The notes under the pieces were generated by a model that searched no databases, had not been told where the DNA came from, and worked only from the letters and a program-made list of their open reading frames with translations. Both the position numbers and the translations under genes were made by a program. From assembly GCF_005952805.1 (NCBI RefSeq), contig NZ_CP040709.1:3534001-3598000 (forward strand): 64,000 bases of DNA, in the 5' to 3' direction. Origin of the DNA: Inhella inkyongensis (GTDB taxonomy: Bacteria; Pseudomonadota; Gammaproteobacteria; Burkholderiales; Burkholderiaceae_C). Of this stretch, positions 40,643 to 50,022 are shown piece after piece. Within the stretch, counting starts at the first letter, position 1. The number at the start of each line of letters is the position of its first letter.

Positions 40643-42730
40643 TCATGGGTTCTGGCGCTGCCGTGCCCAGGCCTCGAAGTCGGCCACGGACAGCGGCGGC
40701 GCCACCATCTCGCCCTGCAGCTCGTGGCAGCCCCAGTCTTGCAGCAGGTTCCACTGCTCGCGCCGGCGCACGCCCTCTGCGCCCACGCGCAAGCCCAGGC
40801 CCTGGGCCATTTGCACGATGGCCCGGGTGATGGCCACGGCACCGTTCTCGTGCGGCAGTCCGGCCACGAAACTTTGGTCGATCTTCAGCTTGTCCAGCGG
40901 CAGCTGGGTCAGATGGGCCAGCGCGGTGTGGCCGGTGCCAAAGTCGTCCACCGCGATGGTCAGACCCAGCGCACGCAGCGCACGCAGGGTCTCGCAGGCG
41001 GCCGGCACATCGTCCATCAGCATGCGTTCGGTCAGCTCCAGCTGCAGCCAGGGCCCGGGCACATTGATCTGCGCCAGCACCTCCCGCACCGCGTCGGCAA
41101 AGCCATCGAGCCGGAACTGCATGCGGCTCAGATTGACCGCAATAGGCACCGCGGCCACGCCGCTGTGATGCCAGGCCTGTGCCTGCAGTGCGGCCTGACG
41201 CAGCACCCATTGCGACAACGGCACCATCAGCGGATGGCGCTCGGCCACGGCAATGAAGTGCTCGGGCGTCAGCAGGCCGCGCGTCGGATGGCGCCAGCGC
41301 AGCAGCGCTTCGGCACTCATCAGCCGGCCCTGCACCGGGTCCACCTGGGGCTGGAAGTAGAGCTCGAACTCGCCCCGCTCCAGGCCCTCGCGCAGCTGGG
41401 TCTCCAACACCAGGTCGTTGAGCGCCGCCTGCGCCATGACGGGCTCGAAGAACTGGTACTGCTTCTCGCCCAGCGTCTTGGCGCCATACATGGCGGTGTC
41501 GGCATGCTGGATCAGGGCCTCGGCGCTGTCGCCATGGTCAGGGAAGAGGGCGATGCCGATCGAGGGCGTGACCGAGATGGAGCGCCCCTTGGCCTGCACC
41601 GGCACTTCAACCACCTTCAACAAGCCCTGCAGCACGGTCAGCACATCGGCGCGTTCATGGATGCCTTCCAGCAGGATCACGAATTCGTCGCCGCCGAAGC
41701 GTGCCACTTGGTCGCCGGCCCGCAGGCAATCGCGCACCCGCTCGGCCACCGTCACCAGCACGCGGTCGCCCTCCAGATGGCCCAGCGAGTCGTTGACGCG
41801 CTTGAAATTGTTCAAGTCGACAAACAGCAGCGCCAGCTTGTCATCACTGCGCCGAGTGCGCGCCATCGCGTGCTGCAGGCGATCCATGAAGGCGGCCCGG
41901 TTCATCAGGCCAGTGAGGGCGTCGTGATGGGCCAGGTGGTGGATGCGGGCCTGGGCGGCCAAGCGATCGCGAATGTCACGCACGATGTTCATGCGCAGCT
42001 TCTCGCCGCCGAACTCCAGAGTGCGCGCAATCAGCTCGACCGGAATGTGCTCGCCGCTGCGATGGATGATGACGCTCTCGTAGGTCAGTTCTTGACCCTG
42101 GCGCATCACGTTCTCGACCCGATCGAACTCGTCGGTTGCCACGAAGTCCATCACATAGCGACCCAGCAACTCCTCACGGCTGTAACCCAGCAGACGGCAG
42201 AGCGGCGGATTGACATCGCTGATGCTGCCGGCGCGGTGAAACACGATGCCCTCGACCGAGGCGTGCATGAACTTGTCCAGACGCTGCTCGCTCTCGCGCA
42301 GCAGGGCCTCGGCACGGCGGTGTTTGGTGATGTCGTTGATCAGCACAAAAGCGCCGACTACATGGCCATGGGCGTCCAGATGCGGCAGCAGGTTGACATC
42401 AATCCATTGGGTCTGGCCGTCCGTCCCAGGGAGTTGACGCTCGTAGTTGACGGCCTCGCGGCGCTCCAGCACCTTGGCCGTGGCGGGCTGGATGGCGGCG
42501 GTGGCCTCCGCGCCGATGATCTCGGCGAGATGGCGGCCGACGATGCTCTCGGGCGTGAAACCGAAGGTCTGCGCATACAGCCGGTTGGCGTACAGGCAGC
42601 GGTCGGTGATGGCTTCATACAGCGCAATCAGCACCGGCACGTTGTCGGCCACCAAGCGCAGGCGCGTGGCCTCTTCAATAGCCGCCTTGGCCGTCGCCTC
42701 GAAGTCCAACTTGCGCGCCGGATGCATCAT
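40643..42730 (-). CDS. PAS-PAS-GGDEF-EAL c-di-GMP turnover protein
   Basis: 695 aa, cytosolic. Two PAS domains (about 25-145 and 150-270) with PAC-like ends come first. A GGDEF domain with intact GGDEF at 346-350 and an upstream RAGD (RxxD I-site) follows, then an EAL domain (AEALLRW near 473; DDFGTGHTALAHL; LKIDQSFV). One late motif reads AEGVRRREQ, the expected Glu being present. Both cyclase and phosphodiesterase sites look intact, so the net direction cannot be told. Its start overlaps the udg stop (ATGA), tying c-di-GMP turnover to a housekeeping operon. Confidence 0.93.
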   Translation of the reverse strand: MMHPARKLDFEATAKAAIEEATRLRLVADNVPVLIALYEAITDRCLYANRLYAQTFGFTPESIVGRHLAEIIGAEATAAIQPATAKVLERREAVNYERQLPGTDGQTQWIDVNLLPHLDAHGHVVGAFVLINDITKHRRAEALLRESEQRLDKFMHASVEGIVFHRAGSISDVNPPLCRLLGYSREELLGRYVMDFVATDEFDRVENVMRQGQELTYESVIIHRSGEHIPVELIARTLEFGGEKLRMNIVRDIRDRLAAQARIHHLAHHDALTGLMNRAAFMDRLQHAMARTRRSDDKLALLFVDLNNFKRVNDSLGHLEGDRVLVTVAERVRDCLRAGDQVARFGGDEFVILLEGIHERADVLTVLQGLLKVVEVPVQAKGRSISVTPSIGIALFPDHGDSAEALIQHADTAMYGAKTLGEKQYQFFEPVMAQAALNDLVLETQLREGLERGEFELYFQPQVDPVQGRLMSAEALLRWRHPTRGLLTPEHFIAVAERHPLMVPLSQWVLRQAALQAQAWHHSGVAAVPIAVNLSRMQFRLDGFADAVREVLAQINVPGPWLQLELTERMLMDDVPAACETLRALRALGLTIAVDDFGTGHTALAHLTQLPLDKLKIDQSFVAGLPHENGAVAITRAIVQMAQGLGLRVGAEGVRRREQWNLLQDWGCHELQGEMVAPPLSVADFEAWARQRQNP

Positions 42731-43575
42731 GGCGCGGCCTCCACCGTGTCAGCGGCCAGGCACAGGTCTTCCCAGGCGCGCGCTTTATCCAACGGGTTGC
42801 GCAGCAGATAGGCCGGGTGGTAGCTGACCACCACCGGCACCCCGTGAGGGCCAGCATGCACGCGGCCGCGCAAACGGCCCAGGGGCTCGTCACTGCCCAG
42901 CAAGGACTGCACCGCCGTGCGCCCCAGGGCCAGCAGCAGACGCGGCCGCACCAGCTCGATCTGCCGCAACAGATAGGGACGGCAGGCGGCGATCTCCTCG
43001 GGCTGCGGGTTGCGATTGCGCGGCGGGCGGCACTTGACCGCATGGGTGACAAAGACCTGGCGCGCCGGCGTGTCGGCGCTGCGGCGCAGATCCAACGCCG
43101 CCAACATCGCATCCAGCATCTCGCCGCTGGGGCCGACAAAGGGCTGGCCCTGCTCGTCCTCGGCCTCGCCCGGCACCTCGCCCACCACCATCCAATGAGC
43201 CTGGAGCTGCCCCTCGCCAGGCAGCGCCTGGCGGCGCTGCTCGCACAGGCCGCAGGCGCGGCAATCGCGCACACGCTGCGCCAGGGCGGGAGCATCCACG
43301 GCGCGCAGGTCCACGGCCACCGCACCCGCCACCGGAACAGCGGGCGCAGCCGGGGCCACCGGCAGCGCAGGCCGCAGGGCTTCGGCCACGGGGACTGGCC
43401 GAATGGATGCAGGGGTGGGCGCGGGGGGCAGCGAACCCACCCCCTTCGGCGCCACGGCCGGCGCCAGTACAGGGGCCGGCGGCGTCGCGCGCGGCTCGGC
43501 GCGCAGACCCGGCCACCAGTTCAGCCCCAGCGCACCCAGCATGGCGCGCTGCTCGCCACTCCAGCGCGGCGTCAT
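42727..43575 (-). CDS. Uracil-DNA glycosylase, family 4 ([4Fe-4S])
   Basis: 282 aa. An N-terminal extension of about 95 residues rich in Ala/Pro precedes the catalytic domain. Cluster Cys residues are C105 and C108 (CRACGLC) plus Cys in VKCRPPRNRNP and AACRPYL. The catalytic motif GEVPGEAEDEQGQPFVG and the C-terminal HPAYLLRN match family 4 enzymes. It removes uracil from DNA in base-excision repair. The Ala/Pro-rich N-terminal extension is common in Burkholderiales copies. The ATG overlaps the rimI stop. Confidence 0.92.
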   Translation of the reverse strand: MTPRWSGEQRAMLGALGLNWWPGLRAEPRATPPAPVLAPAVAPKGVGSLPPAPTPASIRPVPVAEALRPALPVAPAAPAVPVAGAVAVDLRAVDAPALAQRVRDCRACGLCEQRRQALPGEGQLQAHWMVVGEVPGEAEDEQGQPFVGPSGEMLDAMLAALDLRRSADTPARQVFVTHAVKCRPPRNRNPQPEEIAACRPYLLRQIELVRPRLLLALGRTAVQSLLGSDEPLGRLRGRVHAGPHGVPVVVSYHPAYLLRNPLDKARAWEDLCLAADTVEAAP

Positions 43576-44069
43576 GCGCCCGCCCCTTGCAGATCCAGGC
43601 GCAGCACACGCGCATCCTCGCGCTGACCCTGCAGCGCCGGGTAATAACCACGCCGCTGCCCGACCTCGACAAAACCCAGCCGGGCATACAGCGCCTGGGC
43701 CCGCGCATTGGTCTCGCGCACCTCCAACCAGATCTGGGCAGCACCGGCTGCGCGCTGATGGTCGATCAGGCGCTCCAAGGTGCGTTGCCCCAGCCCACGC
43801 CCCCAAGCGCCCTGCGCCACCGCAATGTTCAGCAGATGGCACTCGTCCAACACCTGCAGGGCCACGCAATAGGCCAGCAACTCGCCGCTGAGCTGATGGC
43901 GCAGCACCCAGGCCAGGTTCTGCGCCGCCAGCGCGTCGATGAAATTGCCACGCGTCCAGGGATGGGTATAGACCTGCTGCTCGATGCCGAGCACCTCGTC
44001 GAGGTCCAGCACCGTCATGTCGGCCCAGCGCCATTGGCGCTCGTCCATGACCTGGGCCCGCGCGTTCAT
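43572..44069 (-). CDS. rimI: Ribosomal-protein-alanine N-acetyltransferase
   Basis: 165-aa GNAT enzyme that acetylates the N-terminus of ribosomal protein S18. The RimI pattern is seen: VLGIEQQVYTHPWTRGNF near the start, then the acetyl-CoA loop GAWGRGLGQRTLERL, then LEVRETNARAQALYARLGF. The assignment is strengthened by its position between tsaB and udg, a common order in Burkholderiales. ATGA overlaps couple it to both neighbours. Confidence 0.93.
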   Translation of the reverse strand: MNARAQVMDERQWRWADMTVLDLDEVLGIEQQVYTHPWTRGNFIDALAAQNLAWVLRHQLSGELLAYCVALQVLDECHLLNIAVAQGAWGRGLGQRTLERLIDHQRAAGAAQIWLEVRETNARAQALYARLGFVEVGQRRGYYPALQGQREDARVLRLDLQGAGA

Positions 44070-44806
44070 GATGCGGCGGCCTCGCGTTCGGCGGTGGTCA
44101 AGGCCACCTTGTCGCGGACATAGACGGGCAAAGCCTGCCCCGCATCCAACCAATGACCCTCCAAACTGGCCCGAGCCCAAGCCTGGCGCGCCAACCCGGC
44201 CAGACCCAGGGCGCGGGAGGGCTCACGCGAGCTCTCCGGCGCCGCCCCAAGGCCCAGCAGCGGCAGCCCGCTGCCCACACAGGCCGGCTCCAGCCCCAGA
44301 GTCGCCCAATGGGCCTTCAGCGCATCCGGAGTCCAGAGCGCGGGCGCCGCCAAGGCCTGCCATCCGCGGTCCGAGTGCCAGCGATAGGGCGCGGCATAGA
44401 GCTCTTGCATGCGCGCATCCATCACCACCCAACCCTCGGTCCAGGCGGCATCCTGCTGACGCGCCGCCTCGGCCACCAGAGCCAAGCTGTCCAGCGCCAA
44501 GACAGGCAAATCCCAGCCCAGGCCCAGGCCCTGCACCACCGCACACACAGCGCGCAGACCGGTAAAGGCCCCCGGCCCCTGACCAAAAGCCAGGCCGTCG
44601 AGCTGCCCGCCCGCCAAGCCGCCTTCAGCCAGCAGGGCCATCAGGGCGGGCACCAGAGTGGCCGAGGCCTGCGCACCGCCGGGCAGATCGCGCAGGATCT
44701 GCCGTCCATCGGCCTGCAGCAAGGCCAGGCTCAGGCGGTCGGTGGCCCCATCCAAGGCCAGCAGGGCGCCGGGCTTGTTCTGGGGGGCGGAATCGGGCAA
44801 AGACAT
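44066..44806 (-). CDS. tsaB: tRNA threonylcarbamoyladenosine biosynthesis protein TsaB
   Basis: 246-aa partner of TsaD and TsaE in making t6A37 of ANN-decoding tRNAs. The ASKHA-fold N-terminus LALDGATDRLSLAL and the diagnostic GQGPGAFTGLRAVCAVVQGL (about residues 75-95) are present. The gene heads the operon tsaB-rimI-udg-PAS/GGDEF/EAL-midA and diverges from dacB with 34 bp between start codons. The TsaC/Sua5 enzyme that makes the threonylcarbamoyl-AMP for this pathway is encoded 3.5 kb away. Confidence 0.94.
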   Translation of the reverse strand: MSLPDSAPQNKPGALLALDGATDRLSLALLQADGRQILRDLPGGAQASATLVPALMALLAEGGLAGGQLDGLAFGQGPGAFTGLRAVCAVVQGLGLGWDLPVLALDSLALVAEAARQQDAAWTEGWVVMDARMQELYAAPYRWHSDRGWQALAAPALWTPDALKAHWATLGLEPACVGSGLPLLGLGAAPESSREPSRALGLAGLARQAWARASLEGHWLDAGQALPVYVRDKVALTTAEREAAAS

Positions 44807-44840
44807 AGGGGCGGGAGTGTAGGTTCCCTACCATGCAGGC

Positions 44841-46376
44841 ATGTCACGCATGCCCCCCCATTTCTCTCGCTTCTTCGCCCTCCCCCTGCTGCTGGGCCTC
44901 TGGCTGCAGGCCGGGTTGCCAGCCTGCGCACAGTCGCTATCCCCCGCCCTGCGCCAGGCACTGAGTCAGGCCCAACTGCCCGAGACCGCGCTGGCGCTGT
45001 GGGCGGCCCCGGTCGAAACCGGCGCAGCGCCCTGGCAGCAATGGCGCGCTGAGGCGCCGCACAACCCGGCCTCGCTGACCAAGCTGGCCACCACCTGGGC
45101 CGCGCTGGAGCGCCTGGGGCCGGCCTGGCGCTGGAAGACCCCGGTCTGGCTGGACGGCGAACTGGACAGCGACAGCGGCGTGCTGCGCGGCAATCTGGTG
45201 ATCCAGGGCAGCGGCGACCCCAGCCTGGTGCTGGAGCGCCTGTGGCTGCTGCTGCGCCGCGTGCAGCAGGCGGGCGTGCGCGAGATTCAAGGCGACATCG
45301 TGCTCGACGCCAGCGCCTTTGCCCCCGACCCGGCCGGGCCGGGCGACTTCGACGGCGAACCCTGGCGCGCCGGCAATGTGCGACCCGATGCGCTGTTGTT
45401 CAACTACAAATCGCACCAGTTGTTGATTCGCCCGGAGCCCGCCAAGAGCCGCGCCTGGCTGCGCCTGGACACCGGGCTGCCACTGGCTACGCCTCAAGTC
45501 CCCCTGCGCGCCGGCCCCTGTGCGGACGGCCGCGGCCGCCTGCGCGCCAATTGGCGAGAGCAACCGGGCCAGATCGCCCCACTGCATCTGGCCGGCGACT
45601 GGCCGGCGGCCTGTGGCGAACACAGCTGGCCCCTGGCCGACCCCGATCCAGCGAGCTACAACGCGCGCCTGATCGAGTCGCTGTGGCGCGAGGCCGGCGG
45701 CCGTCTGAGCGGCAAGGCGCGCAGCGGCAGCGCACCCACTGAGCGCGCGCCCAGCTTTGAACTGCTCTCGCCACCCTTGGCCGAATTGGTGCGCGACATC
45801 AACAAGCACAGCAACAACCTGATGGCCGAGCAGCTGTGGCTGAGCTTGGCGCTGCAGGATGGCGCGCGCCCCGTGGACGCCGAGGCCGCGCGCAGCGGCC
45901 TGCGACAGTGGCTGGCCCAGCGCCTGCCCACGACGCTGGGCGGCACGGACTGGCGCCTGGAGAACGGCTCCGGCTTGGCGCGCGGCTCACTGATGAGTGC
46001 GCAGCAACTGGGTGAGTTGTTGCGCGCCGCCTGGGCGAGCCCGGTGATGCCGGAGCTCCTGGCCTCCTTGCCGCTGGCCGGCGAGGACGGCACGATGCGC
46101 CGCGACCCCGAGCGCTTTGGCGCCGCCCGCGCCCGCGCCCATCTGAAGACGGGCTCGCTGCGCGATGTGGCCGCCATCGCCGGTTATCTGTTGCGCCCAG
46201 ATGGACAGCGCCTAGTGGTCGTGGCCTTGGTGCAGCACGAGCGCGCCGGCAGCGCTCGCCCGGTGCTGGATCTGGCCCTGCGCGAGTGGGCCACCCTGGC
46301 GGCACCCCAAAGCAAACAGGGGCCCAAGGGCCCCTGTCAAAACCACGCGAAGCGCAAGGTCAGAACGGATTGTTGA
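44841..46376 (+). CDS. dacB: D-alanyl-D-alanine carboxypeptidase/endopeptidase (PBP4)
   Basis: 511-aa periplasmic class C penicillin-binding protein acting on peptide stems and cross-links. A signal peptide (FFALPLLLGLWLQAGLPACAQ) is followed by the active-site triad: S78-x-x-K81 in PASLTKLATT, S324-x-N in KHSNNLMAEQ, and K436-T-G in HLKTGSLRDV. The large insert between the first two motifs is typical of PBP4. After the normal end near LREWATLAAPQ the frame runs on through a terminator-like palindrome to a stop 17 bp inside the convergent gene, so the last 20 residues may be a recent extension. Confidence 0.93.
   Translation: MSRMPPHFSRFFALPLLLGLWLQAGLPACAQSLSPALRQALSQAQLPETALALWAAPVETGAAPWQQWRAEAPHNPASLTKLATTWAALERLGPAWRWKTPVWLDGELDSDSGVLRGNLVIQGSGDPSLVLERLWLLLRRVQQAGVREIQGDIVLDASAFAPDPAGPGDFDGEPWRAGNVRPDALLFNYKSHQLLIRPEPAKSRAWLRLDTGLPLATPQVPLRAGPCADGRGRLRANWREQPGQIAPLHLAGDWPAACGEHSWPLADPDPASYNARLIESLWREAGGRLSGKARSGSAPTERAPSFELLSPPLAELVRDINKHSNNLMAEQLWLSLALQDGARPVDAEAARSGLRQWLAQRLPTTLGGTDWRLENGSGLARGSLMSAQQLGELLRAAWASPVMPELLASLPLAGEDGTMRRDPERFGAARARAHLKTGSLRDVAAIAGYLLRPDGQRLVVVALVQHERAGSARPVLDLALREWATLAAPQSKQGPKGPCQNHAKRKVRTDC
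46316..46337 (-). terminator. Perfect palindrome, terminator of the convergent lipoprotein gene
   Basis: ACAGGGGCCC-AA-GGGCCCCTGT, 10-bp stem. Read on the minus strand it lies 22 bases after the lipoprotein stop and is followed by TTGCTTT, so it fits an intrinsic terminator for that gene. It is embedded in the end of dacB. Confidence 0.65.
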
Positions 46377-47295
46377 CCGCGCGGCCCACCGCCAGGTTGT
46401 TGACCGAGGTGGCGCCGGCCGGGCCCAGGCGCAGGCTATCCGCCCACAGCCAGGTGTTGGTGCCCACGGCGGCATCCAGGGTGGCCGTCGTGCAGTTGGG
46501 CAAGGCCGTGGTGCAGGCCGCCTTCACCACATCGGTGAAGCCAAAACCGCTCGGGAACTTGGCGATGGTGGCGATGCTTTCGTCGGCCAGCGCCAGACCG
46601 ATCAGGCGGCCGTCCTCAATCAGGCCCAGGCGCATCGCCGAGTTGAAAGCCGCGGTCAAGCGGCCCATCAACGCGGCGCGGTCGGTGTCGGTGTGCGCGG
46701 CCTTCTGTGCCTGGCCATAGGGCGTCAGGCCGATGTCCACGGTGGTCAGGATGATGATGCGGCCATTGGCATTGGCCAGGCGGTTGACCTGATCGGCCAG
46801 GGCCTTGCCGCGGGTCTTGGCCAGTTCGATCAGCTCGGCCTCTGCCTTGAGCGGGAACTGCTGATAAATCTCCACCAGGTCATGGGTACCGACCTGCAGC
46901 GTGATCAGATCCTTGGGGCCTACGGTGCCCGAGGCTGCGAAGTGTTGGTCGATCTGCGCCTTCACATCGGCCACCTTGGCGCCCACCGCACCCAGCAAAT
47001 ACCCAGTGACCGGCTTGTTATCGGGGTTGCAGCGCGCCAGCACCAAGCTGAACTGGGTGGCCATGGCCTGGGCCAGGATGGGGTTGCCGGCGCAATCCAC
47101 CTCGCCGGTGGTGGTGCCGGTCTTCAGGGCGTTGACGCCATAGCGCTTGCCGCCCTCAGCCAGAAAGGCCTGCTCATCGCCAAAGGCCAGCAGCCGCGTC
47201 GGCTTGAAGGGTTCGATCTGGGTGCTGCCCCCGCCGCAGGCGCTCAGCGCGGCCAGAGACATGGCCGCCAAGCCACTGCGCAATTGAAACTTCAT
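46360..47295 (-). CDS. SGNH-hydrolase-like lipoprotein with altered catalytic motifs
   Basis: 311 aa with lipobox SLAALSAC and a Gly-rich tether. The fold follows the GDSL/SGNH order, but each catalytic block differs: AFGDEQAF in place of FGDS, VGTHDL in place of GTND, and WADSLRLGP in place of the D-x-x-H-P block. Ser, Asn and His of the triad/oxyanion set therefore all appear replaced, and esterase activity is doubtful. ATG 47295 is chosen over 47301 because GGAG is then eight bases away. It is convergent with dacB, overlapping by 17 bp. Confidence 0.75.
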   Translation of the reverse strand: MKFQLRSGLAAMSLAALSACGGGSTQIEPFKPTRLLAFGDEQAFLAEGGKRYGVNALKTGTTTGEVDCAGNPILAQAMATQFSLVLARCNPDNKPVTGYLLGAVGAKVADVKAQIDQHFAASGTVGPKDLITLQVGTHDLVEIYQQFPLKAEAELIELAKTRGKALADQVNRLANANGRIIILTTVDIGLTPYGQAQKAAHTDTDRAALMGRLTAAFNSAMRLGLIEDGRLIGLALADESIATIAKFPSGFGFTDVVKAACTTALPNCTTATLDAAVGTNTWLWADSLRLGPAGATSVNNLAVGRAVNNPF

Positions 47296-47323
47296 CGTCA
47301 TCACTCCAGAAAACGGGGTTGGG

Positions 47324-48280
47324 TCAGGCCTGGGCTGCTGCGGCACGGCGCAGGCGATCCAGCACGCCGGCCCAGCGGGGGTCATCGGCCGGCGGGGCCT
47401 CAACCCAAATTTCTGCGGCGCCGGCATCGTCCAGCGCCCGCAGGGTGGCAAACAGCGATTGGGCCGCGGCCTCGGGCTGCGCGGAAAGCGCCGCCCAGGG
47501 GCCGCCGGTCCAGAGGGTGCGGGAATATACCGCCAGGCCCTGCGGCAGGCCGCCCTGGGCCAAGGCCTGCGCCAGCTGCTCGGCCGCGAACAGGCGCACC
47601 CGCGCGCGCGGTGCGTAATGCGCCTCCAGCGTGCCCGAGGCGCGCGGGGCCTGGGCGTCCGGCGCCAACAAGGGCTCGCCCAACAGGGCTTCTATTTGGG
47701 TGGCATCCAGCATGCCGGGACGCAACAACACCGGGCGGGCGCGCGTGCAGTCGACGATGGTGGACTCGATACCCACGCTGCAGGCGCCGCCATCCAACAC
47801 CGGGATGCGACCCTCAAATTCCTGCAGCACGTGCGCCGCCGTGGTGGGGCTGACCCGGCCAAAGCGGTTGGCACTGGGCGCGGCCAGACCCGGCACGCCA
47901 AGCCGCGCCGCAGCCTCCAGCAATTCATGGAACAGCGGATGCGCCGGGCAGCGCAGCCCGATGCTGTCCTGCCCGCCGGCCGCCCCGGCGGCCACACCCG
48001 CGCGGCGCGGCACGATCACGGTCAGCGGCCCCGGCCAAAAGGCCGTGGTCAGGCGCTCGGCCAGCAGCGGCCACTGACCCGCAAAGGGCTGGGCTGCGGC
48101 GGCATCGGCCACGTGCACGATCAAGGGATGGTCGGCCGGGCGGCCTTTGGCGGCAAAAATCTTGGCCACGGCCACGTCGTCATCGGCGCGCGCCGCCAGG
48201 CCATAGACGGTCTCGGTGGGCAGGGCCACCAACTCGCCATCGGCCAGGCGCTGCGCGGCCTGTTGAATGTCGAGTTTCAA
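47324..48280 (-). CDS. tsaC: Threonylcarbamoyl-AMP synthase (Sua5 type)
   Basis: 318 aa, the long Sua5 form with YrdC domain plus C-terminal Sua5 domain. It makes threonylcarbamoyl-AMP from Thr, bicarbonate and ATP for t6A37 of tRNA. The motifs LPTETVYGLAA, KGRPADHPLIVHV, SIGLRCPAHP, APSANRFGRVSPTTA and GIESTIVD are all present. Its start overlaps the purK stop (ATGA), so it is the third gene of purE-purK-sua5. Confidence 0.94.
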   Translation of the reverse strand: MKLDIQQAAQRLADGELVALPTETVYGLAARADDDVAVAKIFAAKGRPADHPLIVHVADAAAAQPFAGQWPLLAERLTTAFWPGPLTVIVPRRAGVAAGAAGGQDSIGLRCPAHPLFHELLEAAARLGVPGLAAPSANRFGRVSPTTAAHVLQEFEGRIPVLDGGACSVGIESTIVDCTRARPVLLRPGMLDATQIEALLGEPLLAPDAQAPRASGTLEAHYAPRARVRLFAAEQLAQALAQGGLPQGLAVYSRTLWTGGPWAALSAQPEAAAQSLFATLRALDDAGAAEIWVEAPPADDPRWAGVLDRLRRAAAAQA

Positions 48281-49446
48281 ACCAATCCTTCGGTCGGCAG
48301 ACCCAGGATGCGGGTGGCCGCCAGGGCCTGTTCGCGCGCTTGCGCCTCGGTGGCACAGGCAATGGTCAGGTGCCCCATCTTGCGGGCACGGCGCGGCTCC
48401 GCCTTGCCATACAGGTGCAGATGCGCGCCCGAGAGCTGCAGCACGGCGGCCCAGTCGGGCTCGCGCTGCTGCCCGGCGGCATCAAACCACAGATCACCCA
48501 GCAGATTCAACATGAAGCAGGGGCTGTGCAGGCGCGGCGCCGGCAAGGGCAGGCCGGCCATGGCGCGCACCTGCAGCTCGAACTGCGAATGCGAACAGGC
48601 ATCGATGCTGTAGTGGCCGCTGTTGTGCGGGCGCGGCGCCATCTCATTGGCCAGCAATCGGCCGTCGTCCAGCACAAAGAACTCGACGCAGAGCACGCCG
48701 ACATAGGCAAAGGCCTCGGCCAGGGCCTGGGCACGGCGCAAGGCTTCGGCCTGCAGCTCGGGGGCGATACCGCTGGCCGGTACGGCGGTGGTGGCCAGGA
48801 TGCCGCCCACATGCCAGTTGCGCTGCACCGGCAGGGTCACCATCTGGCCGTCGCGGCCGCGCGCCACGATGACGCTGAGCTCGGCCGCCAGCGGCAGCAT
48901 CTGTTCCAGCACGCAGGGCACACCGCCCAACTCGGCAAAGGCAGCAGCCAGCTCGGCAGCGTTCTTCACGCGGCGCTGGCCCTTGCCGTCGTAACCCATG
49001 CGCGCGGTCTTCAGGATGCCGGGCAACAAGCCCACATCCACTGCCGCGCAGTCGGCCGCGCTCTGCAGCAGTGCATGCGGCGCACAGGGCACACCGGCCT
49101 TGGCGAAATGCGCCTTCTCGGCGGCGCGGTCCTGGCAGACGGCCACGGCCGGTGCCGCCGGGGCGACCGGGCGATCAGCCCCCAGGCGCTCCAGCACCTG
49201 GGCCGGCACGTTTTCGAACTCGGTGCTGATGGCCGCACAGCGCGCCGCCAACTGCGTCAGCGCATCGGCATCGTCATAGGGCGCTTGCAGATGCTCGTCA
49301 GCCGCCGCACCAGCCGGGCTGTGGGCATCAGGCTCCAACACCATCACGCGGTAGCCCAGAGACTGGGCGGCATGCACGGCCATGCGGCCGAGTTGCCCGC
49401 CACCCAGCATGCCCAGCCATTCGCCGGGGTGTAGTGGGGCACTCAT
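48277..49446 (-). CDS. purK: N5-carboxyaminoimidazole ribonucleotide synthetase
   Basis: 389-aa ATP-grasp enzyme converting AIR, bicarbonate and ATP to N5-CAIR in purine synthesis. The N-terminal [17 protein letters not shown], the ATP-grasp segments [12 protein letters not shown] and [16 protein letters not shown], and the C-terminal [17 protein letters not shown] are diagnostic. Its start overlaps the purE stop and its stop overlaps the sua5 start (both ATGA), so all three should be translated together. Confidence 0.96.
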   Translation of the reverse strand: MSAPLHPGEWLGMLGGGQLGRMAVHAAQSLGYRVMVLEPDAHSPAGAAADEHLQAPYDDADALTQLAARCAAISTEFENVPAQVLERLGADRPVAPAAPAVAVCQDRAAEKAHFAKAGVPCAPHALLQSAADCAAVDVGLLPGILKTARMGYDGKGQRRVKNAAELAAAFAELGGVPCVLEQMLPLAAELSVIVARGRDGQMVTLPVQRNWHVGGILATTAVPASGIAPELQAEALRRAQALAEAFAYVGVLCVEFFVLDDGRLLANEMAPRPHNSGHYSIDACSHSQFELQVRAMAGLPLPAPRLHSPCFMLNLLGDLWFDAAGQQREPDWAAVLQLSGAHLHLYGKAEPRRARKMGHLTIACATEAQAREQALAATRILGLPTEGLV

Positions 49447-49937
49447 TTCAGGTCCTGGGTCATCGCCCGCGCGACTTCGGTCTGGCGCACGCGATAAGCC
49501 TGCAGCTTTTCCAGCAACGCCGGGTTCTCACCCGCCAGCATCGCCACCGCAAAAAGCGCCGCGTTGGCCGCGCCGGCCGAGCCAATGGCGAAGGTGGCCA
49601 CCGGAATGCCCTTGGGCATCTGCACGATGGAGTGCAGGCTGTCCACGCCCTGCAGATGGCGACTGGCCACCGGCACGCCCAGCACCGGCACGGGCGTCTT
49701 CGCGGCCAGCATGCCTGGCAGGTGCGCGGCTCCGCCGGCACCGGCAATGATGGCGCGCAGACCCCGGCCAACAGCGCCTTCGGCGTAACGGAACATGTCG
49801 TCCGGCATCCGGTGGGCGGACACTACCTGGGCCTCAAAGGGCACTCCGAACTCGGTCAGAATGTCGGCGGCCGCCTTCAGGGTTTCCCAGTCGCTGCTGG
49901 AACCCATCACGACGCCGACCAGCGGGCTGGCGCTCAT
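49443..49937 (-). CDS. purE: N5-carboxyaminoimidazole ribonucleotide mutase
   Basis: 164-aa class I PurE, converting N5-CAIR to [25 protein letters not shown] (catalytic His) and [15 protein letters not shown] are present. GAGGAG six bases upstream fixes ATG 49937; an open frame continues upstream but lacks these signals. First gene of purE-purK-sua5, divergent from the thioredoxin-like gene across 85 bp. No PUR-box was recognised by eye in that interval. Confidence 0.96.
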   Translation of the reverse strand: MSASPLVGVVMGSSSDWETLKAAADILTEFGVPFEAQVVSAHRMPDDMFRYAEGAVGRGLRAIIAGAGGAAHLPGMLAAKTPVPVLGVPVASRHLQGVDSLHSIVQMPKGIPVATFAIGSAGAANAALFAVAMLAGENPALLEKLQAYRVRQTEVARAMTQDLK

Positions 49938-50022
49938 GGCGCTCCTCGTGGACGTCAATACAGCCTTGAATTGTAGGCAGCCCCCCTCATCTACCCCGGC
50001 CAACCCGCCGACGCGCACGCCC

